DNA of 64,000 nucleotides from Ventosimonas gracilis (GTDB taxonomy: Bacteria > Pseudomonadota > Gammaproteobacteria > Pseudomonadales > Pseudomonadaceae), in contig NZ_LSZO01000166.1 of assembly GCF_001580025.1 (NCBI RefSeq), positions 36,111 to 100,110 on the forward strand, in the 5' to 3' direction. Positions 44,353 to 54,296 of the stretch are shown here, one piece after another. Position 1 is the first letter of the stretch. Each line of letters opens with the position of its first letter. Under the pieces are notes generated by a model. The model was not told the DNA's origin, did no database searches, and was given only the letters and a program-made list of their open reading frames with translations. Position numbers and translations under genes: made by a program.

Positions 44353-44631
44353 TTACTCGCCTTCGTCAAATAGGTTATCGACCAAGGCGGTTAGCGCCTC
44401 TTGGGCTTTTTCTTGGTCTTGCCCATTACAGTGCAGCCAAAGCCGGGTGCCTTTACCCGCGGCGAGCAGCATGACCGACATAATGCTTTTGCCGTCTACG
44501 CACTTGGCCGGGTCTTCGTTGCGACCCAGGCGGATTTGGCAGGAAAAGCGCCCGGCAAGGCTGACAAACTTGGCGGCGGCACGGGCGTGCAGGCCGAGCT
44601 TATTGCTGATGGTGATTTCACAAGCGGGCAC
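44353..44631 (-). CDS. ptsO: HPr-like phosphocarrier protein NPr
   Basis: 92 residues from GTG 44631 (MPACEITISNKLGLHARAA), which fits the family and has AAGGA 10 bases upstream; TTG at 44649 would overlap rapZ. The phosphorylated His is in GLHARAAAKF (about residue 16). It relays phosphate from PtsP to PtsN in the nitrogen PTS. It is the last gene of the rpoN cluster. Confidence 0.92.
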   Translation of the reverse strand: MPACEITISNKLGLHARAAAKFVSLAGRFSCQIRLGRNEDPAKCVDGKSIMSVMLLAAGKGTRLWLHCNGQDQEKAQEALTALVDNLFDEGE

Positions 44632-44645
44632 GATAGGCCAATCCT

Positions 44646-45503
44646 TCAATTAAGGTCACGGTGACGGACTTGTACGTTGACAAGCTGGGGCTTAAAAGCT
44701 TGTTTGAGCTTTTCTGCGAGCCAAACCGAGCGGTGTCTGCCGCCGGTACAACCAATGCTGACGGTGACATAGGCGCGGCTGCTCTGTGCCAGTTTGGGCA
44801 GCCACTGGTTTAAGTAAGCGTGGATGTCCTGATACATCGCCATGCAGTCAGCCTGCGCCTCCAAATACTCAATCACCGGCGCGTCACAGCCGCTGTAATC
44901 GCGCAGTTCAGCATTCCAGTAAGGATTGGGCAGGCAGCGGACATCAAACATTAAATCGGCGCTTTCCGGCTGGCCGCATTTAAAACCAAAGCTCTCAAAT
45001 AAAAAGGCAGTGCCGGGCTGCTGTTTACCGAGCAGGCGCAATTGCACCAAATCACGCAGTTGATAAGGATTTAAGCGCGTGGTATCGATACGCAAATCCG
45101 CCCGTTCGGCAATCGGTGTCAACAGCTGTGTCTCGTCGGCGATGGCTTCGGCCAGCGAGCGCGTTGCTGTAGTCAAGGGATGACGGCGGCGGGTTTCGGA
45201 AAAGCGCCGGTGCAAGGCGCTGTCCTCTGCATCCAGATAAAACACCGTACAATCAATGCCTTGTATGCGCAGTTCATCAAGTATGGCGGGGAAGTGTTCA
45301 AGCTGGCCGGGTACATTGCGCGCATCAATGGAAACCGCCACTTGCCAAGGTCGCCCCTCTCCTTGACTTAAGGTGCAGGCAATCATCTGTGGCAGCAGCA
45401 GTACCGGCAGATTGTCGATGCAATAAAAATTGCTGTCTTCCAGCACGCCAAGCGCGGTGCTTTTACCGGAGCCGGAGCGGCCACTTAAGATAATCAGGTG
45501 CAT
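44646..45503 (-). CDS. rapZ: RNase adapter protein / nucleotide-binding protein
   Basis: 285 residues. The P-loop is [14 protein letters not shown] at about residue 8; the C-terminal domain has [16 protein letters not shown], typical of RapZ (YvcJ/YhbJ). In E. coli it presents GlmZ RNA to RNase E; the role here is likely similar but unproven. The 5' end overlaps ptsN by 10 bp. Confidence 0.93.
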   Translation of the reverse strand: MHLIILSGRSGSGKSTALGVLEDSNFYCIDNLPVLLLPQMIACTLSQGEGRPWQVAVSIDARNVPGQLEHFPAILDELRIQGIDCTVFYLDAEDSALHRRFSETRRRHPLTTATRSLAEAIADETQLLTPIAERADLRIDTTRLNPYQLRDLVQLRLLGKQQPGTAFLFESFGFKCGQPESADLMFDVRCLPNPYWNAELRDYSGCDAPVIEYLEAQADCMAMYQDIHAYLNQWLPKLAQSSRAYVTVSIGCTGGRHRSVWLAEKLKQAFKPQLVNVQVRHRDLN

Positions 45504-45964
45504 TCATCCACTTCCGTTTGGCAAACAATCTGATGCAGTTCTACGCTCGTTTTGGCGCGACGCAGACGCTGGCATAGCTCACTTTGCGAGAGTTTGGCAG
45601 CGATTTGCCGCAGCAACTGCAAATGGACATCGCTCGCATCCGGCGGCACCAACAACACAAACAGTAGATCGACCGGCACGCCGTCGATGGCGTCAAAATC
45701 CACCGCTTGCGCCAATTGCAGCAGCGCACCAATCGGTGCAGTACAGCCAGCCAGGCGGCAGTGCGGCAAGGCAATACCGCCGCCAAAGCCGGTACTGCCC
45801 AGTTTTTCCCGCGCCAACAAGGCTTCAAATACGCTTTGCGCGGGCAAGTCTTGCAAGCCACCGGCGAGCAGGTGGGCGGCCTGTTCAAGTACACGCTTTT
45901 TGCTGGTGCCCGGCGCTTGGCACAGGCTGCGTGCCGGGGTCAGTACTTGGCTTAGGCTACTCAT
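45494..45964 (-). CDS. ptsN: PTS IIA-like nitrogen regulatory protein
   Basis: 156 residues. The active His is in [15 protein letters not shown] at about residue 70. It accepts phosphate from NPr and regulates potassium uptake, sigma-54 output and storage metabolism. It overlaps hpf by 4 bp and rapZ by 10 bp. Standard gene of the rpoN cluster. Confidence 0.93.
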   Translation of the reverse strand: MSSLSQVLTPARSLCQAPGTSKKRVLEQAAHLLAGGLQDLPAQSVFEALLAREKLGSTGFGGGIALPHCRLAGCTAPIGALLQLAQAVDFDAIDGVPVDLLFVLLVPPDASDVHLQLLRQIAAKLSQSELCQRLRRAKTSVELHQIVCQTEVDECT

Positions 45965-46278
45965 CCACGGGCTGCTGGGCCATGACCGTGCAGGCGGTCG
46001 ATCTGTTTTTCTTTGAATTTAATCAGTTGCCGGTCGAGCTTATCGGTCAGCAGGTCAATCGCAGCGTACAGGTCTTCATGGTCGGCGTGCGCCTGCACTT
46101 CGCCGCCAGCGATATGCAGGGTCGCCTCGACCTTCTGGCGTAATTTTTCGACCGACATAATGACTTGCACCTGGGTAATACGGTCAAAATGCCTCTCCAG
46201 ACGGCTAAATTTTTCACTGACGTAGGCACGCAAGGGCTCGGTCACTTCCAGTTGGTGTCCGCTGATATTGACTTGCAT
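45961..46278 (-). CDS. hpf: Ribosome hibernation promoting factor (short form)
   Basis: 105 residues, one ribosome-binding domain without the long C-terminal dimer domain. Motifs QVNISGHQLEVTEPLRAYV and LYAAIDLLTDKLDRQLIKFK in part. It binds the 30S decoding site in stationary phase. SD AGGAGA precedes the ATG. It follows rpoN by 83 bp. Confidence 0.93.
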   Translation of the reverse strand: MQVNISGHQLEVTEPLRAYVSEKFSRLERHFDRITQVQVIMSVEKLRQKVEATLHIAGGEVQAHADHEDLYAAIDLLTDKLDRQLIKFKEKQIDRLHGHGPAARG

Positions 46279-46361
46279 ATTGTATCTCCTTGATTTGTTA
46301 AGTTTTTACAAGACTCTGCAAAAAGAACTGCAGAAGTGGTTACTGCGAGTGCAAGGGGCTG

Positions 46362-47831
46362 TTAAATCAATCGCTTGCGTTCGCTGGAGGGGGCGATGCC
46401 TAAGGCCTCGCGGTATTTGGCGATGGTTCTCCTGGCCACCACAATGCCTTGGTCTTCCAGTAGACCAGCGATTTTGCTGTCGCTCAATGGTTTTTTGCTG
46501 TTTTCTGCCGCTACCAGCTTTTTAATCAAGGCGCGGATGGCGGTGGAGGAACATTCTCCACCGGCAGCGGTGGCTACGTGGCTGGAGAAAAAATATTTAA
46601 GTTCATAAATGCCGCGCGGCGTATGCATGTATTTTTGCGCGGTCACACGCGAAATGGTCGATTCGTGCATGCCGACCACTTCGGCGATGTCTTGCAGCAC
46701 CATCGGCTTCATGGCTTCTTCCCCCTGGTCGAAAAACGCCCGTTGCGCTTTGACGATTTGCCGCGCGACTTTAAGCAAGGTTTCGTTACGACTTTGCAGG
46801 CTTTTGATAAACCAGCGTGCTTCTTGCAACTGGCCTTTCATATAAGTGCCGTCGGAACCATTGCCGCCGGCCTTGGCAAAACCTGCGTACTGCGCGTTGA
46901 CGCGAAGGCGCGGCAGGGTTTCCGGGTTTAAATCCACCGTATAGTGATTGCCCTGTTTGCGCACCAAGATGTCCGGTACCACATAGCCCGCTTCGCCCTG
47001 CTCGATCTGCAAACCCGGTTTGGGATTAAGCGTTTGAATCAGCGCAATCACCTGTTCCAGAGCCTCCTGTGACAACTTAAAGCGCCTTTTAAGCTGCGCA
47101 AAATCACGGCTGCCCAGTGCATCCAGTCCCTCTTTGACCAAGCGCTGCGCCTGTTTTAACCAGGGCGTATCGTCTGCGAGCTGGCGCAGTTGCAACAAAA
47201 GGCATTCGCTTAAATTCCGCGCACCCACGCCGGTCGGTTCAAATTGCTGAATGCGGTGCAGCACGGCTTCGATTTCATCGGCTTCAACATCCAGTTCTTT
47301 ATCAAAAGCCGCCAGCAGTTCAGCAAGCTCGGCCTCCAGGTAGCCTTGCGGATTGATGCTGTCAATCAATACCAGTGCAATCAGCCGGTCTTTGTCCGAC
47401 ATCGGCGCTAAATTCAGTTGCCAGAGCAAATGCTCTTGCAAGCCTTCGGCCTCGCTGGCACGGGCGGAAAAATCCCAGTCGTCCTCGCCACTCGAAGTAC
47501 CGCTGCTGCTTTGGTAGACATCGTCCCACTGGCTGTCGGTGGGCAGTTCAGTGGGGATTTGTTCGGCCCATTCTTCTGCTGCGGCGCTGCTGTCATGGTC
47601 GTGCTCGCGGCTTTCGCTTTCGGCTCCCACTGCACCGCTACTGAGTTCCTGCTCACTTGGCGGCGGGACGCTGTCGTCTTCCTCGCGTTCGAGCATGGGA
47701 TTGGATTCCAGCGCTTGCTGGATTTCCTGCTGCAGGTCAAGACTGGACAGTTGCAGCAAACGAATGGCTTGCTGCAACTGCGGGGTCATGGCCAGTTGCT
47801 GACCCATTTTAAGAACGAGGGATGGTTTCAT
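46362..47831 (-). CDS. rpoN: RNA polymerase sigma-54 factor
   Basis: 489 residues. Region I is glutamine/leucine-rich ([22 protein letters not shown] in part), region II is acidic, and region III has the core-binding part, the HTH ([15 protein letters not shown]) and the RpoN box [14 protein letters not shown]. It directs transcription from -24/-12 promoters with AAA+ activators. A candidate target in this window is the pilBCD promoter. Confidence 0.96.
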   Translation of the reverse strand: MKPSLVLKMGQQLAMTPQLQQAIRLLQLSSLDLQQEIQQALESNPMLEREEDDSVPPPSEQELSSGAVGAESESREHDHDSSAAAEEWAEQIPTELPTDSQWDDVYQSSSGTSSGEDDWDFSARASEAEGLQEHLLWQLNLAPMSDKDRLIALVLIDSINPQGYLEAELAELLAAFDKELDVEADEIEAVLHRIQQFEPTGVGARNLSECLLLQLRQLADDTPWLKQAQRLVKEGLDALGSRDFAQLKRRFKLSQEALEQVIALIQTLNPKPGLQIEQGEAGYVVPDILVRKQGNHYTVDLNPETLPRLRVNAQYAGFAKAGGNGSDGTYMKGQLQEARWFIKSLQSRNETLLKVARQIVKAQRAFFDQGEEAMKPMVLQDIAEVVGMHESTISRVTAQKYMHTPRGIYELKYFFSSHVATAAGGECSSTAIRALIKKLVAAENSKKPLSDSKIAGLLEDQGIVVARRTIAKYREALGIAPSSERKRLI

Positions 47832-47946
47832 AACAGACTACTTATAACCTTGCTTGCAGCCCCCAGACAGGGCACTAATTCCATACAAAGTATAAGTTTT
47901 CTGGCCGCCCATTCCTATGGCCTGTTTTTTGCTTAAGGCAGGTGGA

Positions 47947-48672
47947 TTAAAGACGAAACTCGTGCCCAAGATAGACTTCCTTGACCAATGGGTTTTCGAG
48001 AATGGCGGCAGGCGTTCCCTCGGCAATTAACCGTCCTTCACCGACGATGTAGGCTTTTTCGCAAATATCCAAGGTTTCGCGCACGTTATGGTCGGTAATC
48101 AGCACGCCAATGCCTTTGCTTTTTAAGTGGCGGATGATTTGCTTGATGTCTACCACGGAAATCGGGTCAACCCCGGCAAAAGGTTCATCGAGCAGGATAA
48201 AAGCAGGTTCCGTGGCAAGCGCCCGGGCGATTTCCACCCGCCGCCGTTCACCGCCGGACAAACTCATGCCAAGGCTTTTATGCAGATGGCTGATGTGAAA
48301 TTCCTGCAACAGGTTTTTTAGCGTTTTGAACTGCTGCGCACGGGATAAATCCTTGCGCGTTTGCAAAATGGCGAGGATGTTATCGGCCACCGTCAATTTG
48401 CGGAAAATCGACGCTTCCTGCGGCAGATAGCCAATTCCGGCGCGGGCGCGTCCGTGCATGGGCAAGAAACTTAAGTCCGCCTCGTCAATCAACACGCGCC
48501 CGCCATCAGCTCGCACCAGTCCGACAATCATATAAAAACAGGTGGTTTTGCCCGCGCCGTTAGGCCCGAGCAAGCCGACGATTTGTCCGCTTTGAACCTT
48601 TAGGCTGACCTCTTTGACAACCTCGCGGCCTTTGTAGCTTTTGGCGAGTTTTTGCGCTTTCAGTGTGGCCAT
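47947..48672 (-). CDS. lptB: LPS export ABC transporter ATPase
   Basis: 241 residues. Walker [11 protein letters not shown]-loop, signature [15 protein letters not shown], Walker [14 protein letters not shown] and the switch His in TDHNVRET are all intact. It drives LPS extraction from the inner membrane with LptFG-LptC. Its start abuts the lptA stop. Confidence 0.96.
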   Translation of the reverse strand: MATLKAQKLAKSYKGREVVKEVSLKVQSGQIVGLLGPNGAGKTTCFYMIVGLVRADGGRVLIDEADLSFLPMHGRARAGIGYLPQEASIFRKLTVADNILAILQTRKDLSRAQQFKTLKNLLQEFHISHLHKSLGMSLSGGERRRVEIARALATEPAFILLDEPFAGVDPISVVDIKQIIRHLKSKGIGVLITDHNVRETLDICEKAYIVGEGRLIAEGTPAAILENPLVKEVYLGHEFRL

Positions 48673-49209
48673 TTAAGGATTGTTTCCTTCTTGGGCACTG
48701 TTTTGTTTGGGCTGAATGACCATATCGATACGCGGACTTGGGACGGTGATGTTATGGCCGTTGGCACGTCCGGCATTGACGATTTGCCTTGCCGTGTCAT
48801 AGACAATTTTTTCACCGGCAAAGGCGCTGCCGCCTTGCTCAACCCTGGCTTGGTCTATCAGTAGTACTTGGTCTTTGCCGGCAAAGTACTGGATGGTCAA
48901 ACCATAGGCATCGACCACTTCTTTATCGGCGGCGGGCTGCTGGCGAAAAGTCGCCGGTTTGCCGATGGCGGTAAACACATCCACCGTGCCACCTTCCGTG
49001 CGCGTGATGGTGGCGCGTTCTCCGGTAATTTTGATACTGCCTTGGGTGATGACCACATTGCCCGTATACCGCGCCACGCCTTTTAAGTCGTCGATTTCGG
49101 CGCGGTCAGCCTGAATATGAATGGGCTGCTCACGGTCTTCCGGCAAGGCCAAAGCCGTCTGTACCGCAAAGAGTAAACTTAAAAAAAACAATGGATTAAG
49201 GTGCTTCAT
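48673..49209 (-). CDS. lptA: LPS transport periplasmic protein
   Basis: 178 residues with a signal peptide (about 1-21, cleavage after ALA-L region) and one OstA beta-jellyroll. IHIQADRAEIDDLKGVARYTG in part and VITQGSIKITGERATI are family blocks. It forms the periplasmic bridge for LPS. It overlaps lptC by 14 bp. Confidence 0.94.
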   Translation of the reverse strand: MKHLNPLFFLSLLFAVQTALALPEDREQPIHIQADRAEIDDLKGVARYTGNVVITQGSIKITGERATITRTEGGTVDVFTAIGKPATFRQQPAADKEVVDAYGLTIQYFAGKDQVLLIDQARVEQGGSAFAGEKIVYDTARQIVNAGRANGHNITVPSPRIDMVIQPKQNSAQEGNNP

Positions 49210-49753
49210 ACTGACCTCTTGCGTTTTTGAGCAGGTTTAGCTTGCGCTCTTTAAGCCAAGCCTGCATGCCGATGCCGCTGCTAACCCCTTGCGGCATTTC
49301 GATGCGTACCGGTGCATCGGTGCTGGCGTAATGGTCTTCCGGCAGCAGCGTGATATGGGGTGAAGTAACCAGCGTGTCACGGTTTTTTTCATCACGGTGA
49401 CTGATGCGTACATTGCCTTGCAGCTTAACTTCTTTGCCATCCGGCGAGACTTCCGCCTGCGCACTTAGAACCCGCCAAGGCTGCGTATCCTCTTGATAGA
49501 GCAGTAAATCCGGGTTTTGCAGCAGGCTGATTTCACTCTCTAAAAAATGTTCGATTTTAGGGCTTAGCAGTTGCGAATGCAGACTGCCATCGGCTTTAAA
49601 CTGCGTGCGCCGGGCGTTAATGATAAAAAAATCGACCGGGCGCGTTTGCGGTTCAGAGGCTGCCTCTGGTAACACGGGATTGAAGTCCACCAAGGCAAAC
49701 AGTAGCACTGTGCCAAACAGAATAGGCAGGATAAAAAACAGTCGGCGCAGCAT
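49196..49753 (-). CDS. lptC: LPS export system protein LptC
   Basis: 185 residues with one N-terminal membrane anchor (FFILPILFGTVLLFALVDF in part) and a periplasmic jellyroll. It passes LPS from LptB2FG to LptA. It starts 14 bp after the kdsC stop and overlaps lptA. Confidence 0.92.
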   Translation of the reverse strand: MLRRLFFILPILFGTVLLFALVDFNPVLPEAASEPQTRPVDFFIINARRTQFKADGSLHSQLLSPKIEHFLESEISLLQNPDLLLYQEDTQPWRVLSAQAEVSPDGKEVKLQGNVRISHRDEKNRDTLVTSPHITLLPEDHYASTDAPVRIEMPQGVSSGIGMQAWLKERKLNLLKNARGQYEAP

Positions 49754-49767
49754 GGATTAGCGTCCGT

Positions 49768-50307
49768 TTACAACCAAGCCGCGCGCATGGCGGCGAGCTT
49801 GCCTTGTGCATGCAAAATCAATTCACAAAACTCCCGCGCCGCGCCTTCGCCACCTTGCGCCACAGTGACGGCATGCGCCTGAGCGCGTACAAAAGCATTG
49901 GCGTTAGCGACCGCCATGCCGAGGCCCACGCGGCGAATCAACGGCAAGTCCGGCAGGTCATCGCCTAAATGCGCAATCTGCGCAAAATCAAGCTGATGCT
50001 GCTGGCAGAGTTCGAGCAGGGCATCCAGTTTGTTATGACAGTTTTGGTAAAGATGGGCAATGCCAAGATTTTTTGCGCGTTTTTCCAACGCCGCGCCACC
50101 GCGTCCGCTGATAATCGCCGTGCTGACGCCCGCCTCGCGCAGCATTTGTAGTCCCAGGCCGTCCTGGCTGTTAAAGACTTTGACTTCACTGCCATCCGGC
50201 AAAAAATACAGGCGACCATCGGTCAACACACCATCAACATCAAACACGGCCAAGCGAATTTGCGCCGCGCGGTTTAGCAGTTCATCGGTGATATAGGGAA
50301 TGTGCAT
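49768..50307 (-). CDS. kdsC: 3-deoxy-D-manno-octulosonate-8-phosphate phosphatase
   Basis: 179 residues, tetrameric capless HAD enzyme. Motif I is LAVFDVDGVLTDG, motif II ISGRGG, motif IV HLGDDLPDLPLI. It releases phosphate from KDO-8-P for LPS synthesis. Its start overlaps the kdsD stop by one base. Confidence 0.95.
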   Translation of the reverse strand: MHIPYITDELLNRAAQIRLAVFDVDGVLTDGRLYFLPDGSEVKVFNSQDGLGLQMLREAGVSTAIISGRGGAALEKRAKNLGIAHLYQNCHNKLDALLELCQQHQLDFAQIAHLGDDLPDLPLIRRVGLGMAVANANAFVRAQAHAVTVAQGGEGAAREFCELILHAQGKLAAMRAAWL

Positions 50308-51281
50308 TAAATAACTCCGGCGCGCAGCAAATCGTGCATATTCAGTGCGCCCAGTGGACGGTTATCCGCATCGACCACCACCAGCGCGTTGATTTTGTGC
50401 GCTTGCATCAGGTGCAGCACTTCGGCGGCGAGCATGGCAGGCTGTGCCACACGTGGGTCTTTGCTCATCAGGCTGGCAATGCGGGCGTTACGTAAATCCA
50501 CTTCGCGCTCAAAAGCGCGGCGCAAATCACCATCGGTAAAAATACCGGCCAAGCGCCCGTCATCATCGAGCACACAGGTCATGCCGAGGCCTTTGCTGCT
50601 CATTTCCAGCAGCGCCTGCTGAAGATTTGCGTGATGCGCCACCAGCGGCAGGCGCTCGCCGCTGTGCATTAAATCACTCGCCCGTAGCAGCAGCCGCTTG
50701 CCCAGCGCACCGCCGGGATGGGACAAGGCGAATTGTTCGGCGGTAAAACCGCGGGCTTCCATCAGCGCCACGGCCAGTGCATCACCGAGCGCCAGCGCCG
50801 CCGTGGTCGATGCCGTGGGTGCCAGTTGCAGTGGACAGGCTTCCTGGCGCACCGCCGCATCCAGATTCACCTCGGCCGCTTCGGCAAGCGGGGAATCGGC
50901 GCGACCGGTCATGCTGACCAAAGGAATGCCAAGGCGCTTAATCAGCGGCAACAGGGTCAAAATTTCCGCCGTGCTGCCGGAGTTGGACAGCGCCAGCACC
51001 AAGTCCTCCGTCGTCAACATGCCCATATCGCCATGACTGGCTTCCGCCGGATGCACAAAAAAGGCAGGCGTACCGGTACTGGCGAGCGTGGCGGCAATCT
51101 TTTTACCGATATGGCCGGATTTGCCCATGCCCACCACCACCACTCGCCCGGAACAGGCCAGCATCAGCTCACAGGCACGGACAAAATCCTCGCCCAAGCG
51201 CGGCAGCAAATCTTGCAGTGCGGTAATTTCCAGAGAAAGCGTGCGGGTTGCAGATTGAATTAAGGAATGAAGCGCTGTCAT
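50307..51281 (-). CDS. kdsD: Arabinose-5-phosphate isomerase
   Basis: 324 residues: a SIS domain (VVVVGMGKSGHIGKKIAATLA in part, SNSGSTAEIL) at about 45-180 and two CBS domains after residue 205. It makes arabinose-5-phosphate for KDO. It is the first gene of the kds-lpt-rpoN cluster; its promoter should lie in 51282-51404. Confidence 0.95.
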   Translation of the reverse strand: MTALHSLIQSATRTLSLEITALQDLLPRLGEDFVRACELMLACSGRVVVVGMGKSGHIGKKIAATLASTGTPAFFVHPAEASHGDMGMLTTEDLVLALSNSGSTAEILTLLPLIKRLGIPLVSMTGRADSPLAEAAEVNLDAAVRQEACPLQLAPTASTTAALALGDALAVALMEARGFTAEQFALSHPGGALGKRLLLRASDLMHSGERLPLVAHHANLQQALLEMSSKGLGMTCVLDDDGRLAGIFTDGDLRRAFEREVDLRNARIASLMSKDPRVAQPAMLAAEVLHLMQAHKINALVVVDADNRPLGALNMHDLLRAGVI

Positions 51282-51363
51282 CGGTTATTTCGATCAGTCT
51301 AAAACGGCAAACAAGGTGCAATAGTACCTGATTTGCGGCTTTGACCAGGGTCTGTTCCGTTGC

Positions 51364-51393
51364 AAACCTGGCGGAGGCAAAAGCCAGGTTTTT
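51364..51393. terminator. Hairpin between kdsD and the lipoprotein gene
   Basis: Stem AAACCTGGC/GCCAGGTTT with a 10-base loop. The T-tract (five T) is on the plus strand; the minus strand, which would serve the lipoprotein gene, has only three. Directly upstream the bases AGGGTCTGTTCC (51348-51359) recall the MITE end, but no second end is present. Confidence 0.4.
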
Positions 51394-51404
51394 CGCGCAC
51401 CTCA

Positions 51405-52151
51405 TCAGTAATACACCGCGCATTCATATTCAGCTCCTTTATTTTTACATTTATAATCAATGATATAGCCATCTTTTCTTAAATTGTGGAAGAAGGCTTT
51501 GTAGTCCTTGAGCAGGCGGCTGTCCACCTTCCAGCGCTCGATGAGCGGCAAGGTATTGGCATTGCGGCGGCGTAATATGGCTAAGCCTTGGTAGTGACTT
51601 TGTAATTCGGCCATATGCTCGCGGGCGGCTTCGCGTTTTTGCGTTTGCTCGGCCTTGCGCTCGCGCTGCCGCGCCTCGTGCTCGCGGCGACGTTGCTCGC
51701 GCTCTTGTTGTTCCGCCGCTTGATGTTCGGCGACCAAGGCGTAGCGACGGTGGGTAAATTCGCCCCAACTGATTTTGCCATCATGCACTTGCATCAGGTT
51801 TTCCAAGTCCGCGACTTTTTGTGTGTTTTCGCGCAGCGCTTGGCGACTGTCGTATTGATAAGTCACCGCAGCCAGCTGGCCTTGGCAGTTATCCAGCAAT
51901 ACCGCCATCTCTTTAATGGCGGTTTTTTCGGCGGAAGTGGCCTTTTGTTGATTAAACAAATACGCCGCCGCACCTTGTGCGCCTGGCAGTAATTCAACCT
52001 TATCGCGGATAGGGTCAAAAGCGGGCGTCAGCCACTGCCGCTCGCATTCTTGCTGGATGGGAGCAAGCTTCTGCTCAATCGGCACCAAGCAGGCGCAAAG
52101 CGGCAAATAAAGGCAGGGCACTAAAATCCGTTTAAATAGCTTATTTTTCAT
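51405..52151 (-). CDS. Predicted lipoprotein with charged coiled coil
   Basis: 248 residues from ATG 52151; a 20-codon in-frame extension is not signal-like. It has a basic start MKNKLFKR, a hydrophobic core and lipobox-like LPLCAC, so it is probably lipidated. Residues about 140-195 are a long Glu/Arg/Gln-rich coiled coil (QQEREQRRREHEARQRERKA). The C-terminus GYIIDYKCKNKGAEYECAVYY has two cysteines that may pair. I do not recognise the family. It sits alone between kdsD and the divergent FemAB-like gene. Confidence 0.7.
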   Translation of the reverse strand: MKNKLFKRILVPCLYLPLCACLVPIEQKLAPIQQECERQWLTPAFDPIRDKVELLPGAQGAAAYLFNQQKATSAEKTAIKEMAVLLDNCQGQLAAVTYQYDSRQALRENTQKVADLENLMQVHDGKISWGEFTHRRYALVAEHQAAEQQEREQRRREHEARQRERKAEQTQKREAAREHMAELQSHYQGLAILRRRNANTLPLIERWKVDSRLLKDYKAFFHNLRKDGYIIDYKCKNKGAEYECAVYY

Positions 52152-52225
52152 GGCGCAGACTTTGGCAAGGCAAGACACGCCAAGCCTATCCACCATTGCC
52201 ATTTTTTGCAAAAAAGAGAGCTGCC

Positions 52226-53347
52226 ATGTCTTTGCAGATTATCCACAGCCTAAGCGCCGTTAATGCCAAGGATTGGGATGCGCTGTTGCCAAATGCGCAG
52301 CCTTTTTTGCGCCATGCGTTTTTATCGGCGTTGGAAGACAGCCAAAGCGTCTGCGGCAAAAGCGGTTGGCAAGCGGCGCATGGCTTATGGGTGGAGAACG
52401 GCAAGCTGCTGGCGGCATTACCGGCTTATCGCAAGCAGCACTCCTCGGGCGAATACGTGTTTGATTATCAATGGGCGCACGCTTGTCAGCGCGTCGGTAT
52501 CGCCTATTATCCCAAGTTACTGGGTGCCGTGCCGTTTATTCCGGTTAGCGGGCCGCGTCTGTTGGGTGATCCAGCAGCGGCGAGCAAGCTGTTGCAGGCG
52601 TTGACTTTGCGGCTGGCAAAGGACGGGTTGTCCGGTGCGCATATCAATTTCACCGACCACTTGGCCGACAAGCTGCTCGCTGATTGTGACGGCTGGATGG
52701 AGCGCATCGGCTGCCAGTTCCATTGGCATAATCCGGGGTTTGCTGATTTTGAGGATTTTCTGCAAACCTTGACCGCGCGCAAACGCAAGCAACTGCGCAA
52801 AGAGCGTGCGCAAATCGCGCAGCAAGGCTTCGCTTTTGACTGGCGCGAAGGCCACGAACTTAGCGAGGCGGATTGGGATTTTATCTACGCCTGCTACGCG
52901 CAAACCTACCGCGTGCGCGGCCAGCGCCCTTATCTAACCCGTTTATTTTTCAGCCTGCTAAGCGAACGTATGGCCTTGGCCATCCGCGTGGTCTTGGCAA
53001 GCCAAGGCGGACAAAAACAGGCAATGGCCTTGAGCTTGACCGATGGGAAAAATCTCTACGGGCGCTGGTGGGGCTGCCTTGCTGAATGGAACGGCCTGCA
53101 CTTTGAAACCTGCCTGTATCAGGGTATGGACTACGCCATTGCACAGGGTTTGCACGAGTTTGACGCCGGCGCTCAAGGCGAACACAAGCTGCTGCGCGGC
53201 TTTAGGCCAACACTGACGCGCTCTTGGCATTATTTGTGCCATGACGGATTACGCCAAGCCGTGCGCCACTTTTTAGCCGAAGAACGCCGCGCTGTGCAAG
53301 GCTATATGGATGAAGCACAAACACTACTGCCTTATCGGCAGGATTAA
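52226..53347 (+). CDS. GNAT/FemAB-like N-acyltransferase family protein (PF04339 type)
   Basis: 373 residues from ATG 52226. It begins SLQIIHSLSAVNAKDWDALLP, and has the blocks FLRHAFLSALEDSQSV, FIPVSGPRLLGD, LTARKRKQLRKERAQI and FDAGAQGEHKLLRGFRPT, which mark the PF04339 family of predicted peptidogalycan/aminoacyl transferases of the FemAB fold. Substrate unknown. There is no signal peptide. The 3' end overlaps the TSUP gene by 4 bp tail to tail. Confidence 0.85.
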   Translation: MSLQIIHSLSAVNAKDWDALLPNAQPFLRHAFLSALEDSQSVCGKSGWQAAHGLWVENGKLLAALPAYRKQHSSGEYVFDYQWAHACQRVGIAYYPKLLGAVPFIPVSGPRLLGDPAAASKLLQALTLRLAKDGLSGAHINFTDHLADKLLADCDGWMERIGCQFHWHNPGFADFEDFLQTLTARKRKQLRKERAQIAQQGFAFDWREGHELSEADWDFIYACYAQTYRVRGQRPYLTRLFFSLLSERMALAIRVVLASQGGQKQAMALSLTDGKNLYGRWWGCLAEWNGLHFETCLYQGMDYAIAQGLHEFDAGAQGEHKLLRGFRPTLTRSWHYLCHDGLRQAVRHFLAEERRAVQGYMDEAQTLLPYRQD

Positions 53348-54099
53348 AAAAACGCATCCGCGCCGGTTTTTACAATCAGCAAGCTCACTACAGCAATAAA
53401 AATCCAGCGTACAAAACCACTGCCATAACGCAGCGCCATAGTGCTACCCAGCAGTGCACCTGTGATATTGGCCAGCGCCATCGGCAGCACCAGCGCCCAC
53501 CAGATATGGCCGGTAATGCCAAACAGGCAAAGCGCGGCAAAATTGGTGGAAAGATTGAGCAACTTGGCGCAGACCGTGGCGTGCAAAAAGTCATAACCCA
53601 AGGCGCGGACAAATAAAAAGACAAAAAAACTGCCGGTACCCGGGCCAAAAAAACCATCGTAAAAACCGATGGTTAAACCAATAATGCAGGCAATGAACTG
53701 TTCTTGTCTGCCTTGATAACGCGGCACGTGGGTTTGCCCCATCTGTCCGCGCAGCAGCGTGTAAATCAGTACCGCGAGCATCAAAAAAGGCAACAGGCGG
53801 CGCAAAAAATCGGGGCTTATCAACGTGACCACCCAGGCGCCGCTAAACGCACCCAGCATACTGGCGAATACCGCAGGCAGCAGCGCCTTCCAGGGCAGCG
53901 GCAGGATTTTGTGGTACTGACGAGCCGCCGTCGCTGTACCAAAAAACGCCGCACCCTTGCTGCTGCCAAGCAAGGTTGCCGCCGCTGCCTCGGGGAACAA
54001 CGCAAACAGTGCAGGCAGCAAAATCAGCCCGCCACCACCGACCAGCGCATCGATAAATCCGGCGAGCAATGAGGCCAGGGTTGCCAGCAAAAAGTCCAC
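53344..54099 (-). CDS. TSUP (TauE/SafE, YfcA-like) membrane transporter
   Basis: 251 residues from GTG 54099 (MDFLLATLASLLAGFIDALVGGGGLI); the longer frame upstream runs through a GC-rich repeat and is not hydrophobic. Eight membrane helices. The repeated motif GGGGLILLPAL and GFYDGFFGPGTGSF are the family fingerprints. Relatives move sulfoacetate, sulfite or organosulfur anions; the substrate here is unknown. It is convergent with the FemAB-like gene. Confidence 0.88.
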   Translation of the reverse strand: MDFLLATLASLLAGFIDALVGGGGLILLPALFALFPEAAAATLLGSSKGAAFFGTATAARQYHKILPLPWKALLPAVFASMLGAFSGAWVVTLISPDFLRRLLPFLMLAVLIYTLLRGQMGQTHVPRYQGRQEQFIACIIGLTIGFYDGFFGPGTGSFFVFLFVRALGYDFLHATVCAKLLNLSTNFAALCLFGITGHIWWALVLPMALANITGALLGSTMALRYGSGFVRWIFIAVVSLLIVKTGADAFF

Positions 54100-54168
54100 G
54101 GTTAACCCGCTCTCTCCCTCTGCCCCTCTCCCGCACGCACTGGGAAAGAGGGAAGCCATTTACCGAGC

Positions 54169-54295
54169 AGGGTGTTGCAAAACAGCTTTTTGCATGGTTT
54201 TTTCATCATCGTGATTGTATCGCTCTAGAAAAATCAACGAGATAAGATTTCGCAACAGTGCGACGACAAGCCTTTCACCGCTTTTGCGACACCCT
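54169..54295. repeat. Second TIR-bounded non-coding unit (127 bp)
   Basis: Ends AGGGTGTTGCAAAACA (54169-54184) and, inverted, AGGGTGTCGCAAAAGC (54280-54295) match at 13 of 16. The interior is AT-rich and unlike that of the unit at 2824-2974, but the ends and the following CTCTTCAG are shared, and both units stand directly before a tnpB-type element. Confidence 0.55.
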
Positions 54296-54296
54296 C

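Noticed and set aside
45430..46143. 237-codon plus-strand frame
   Set aside because: Antisense to rapZ, ptsN and hpf, all of which are certain.
51348..51393. AGGGTCTGTTCC as a third MITE copy
   Set aside because: Only 12 bases match the MITE end, the preceding dinucleotide is CA instead of TA, and there is no opposite end.
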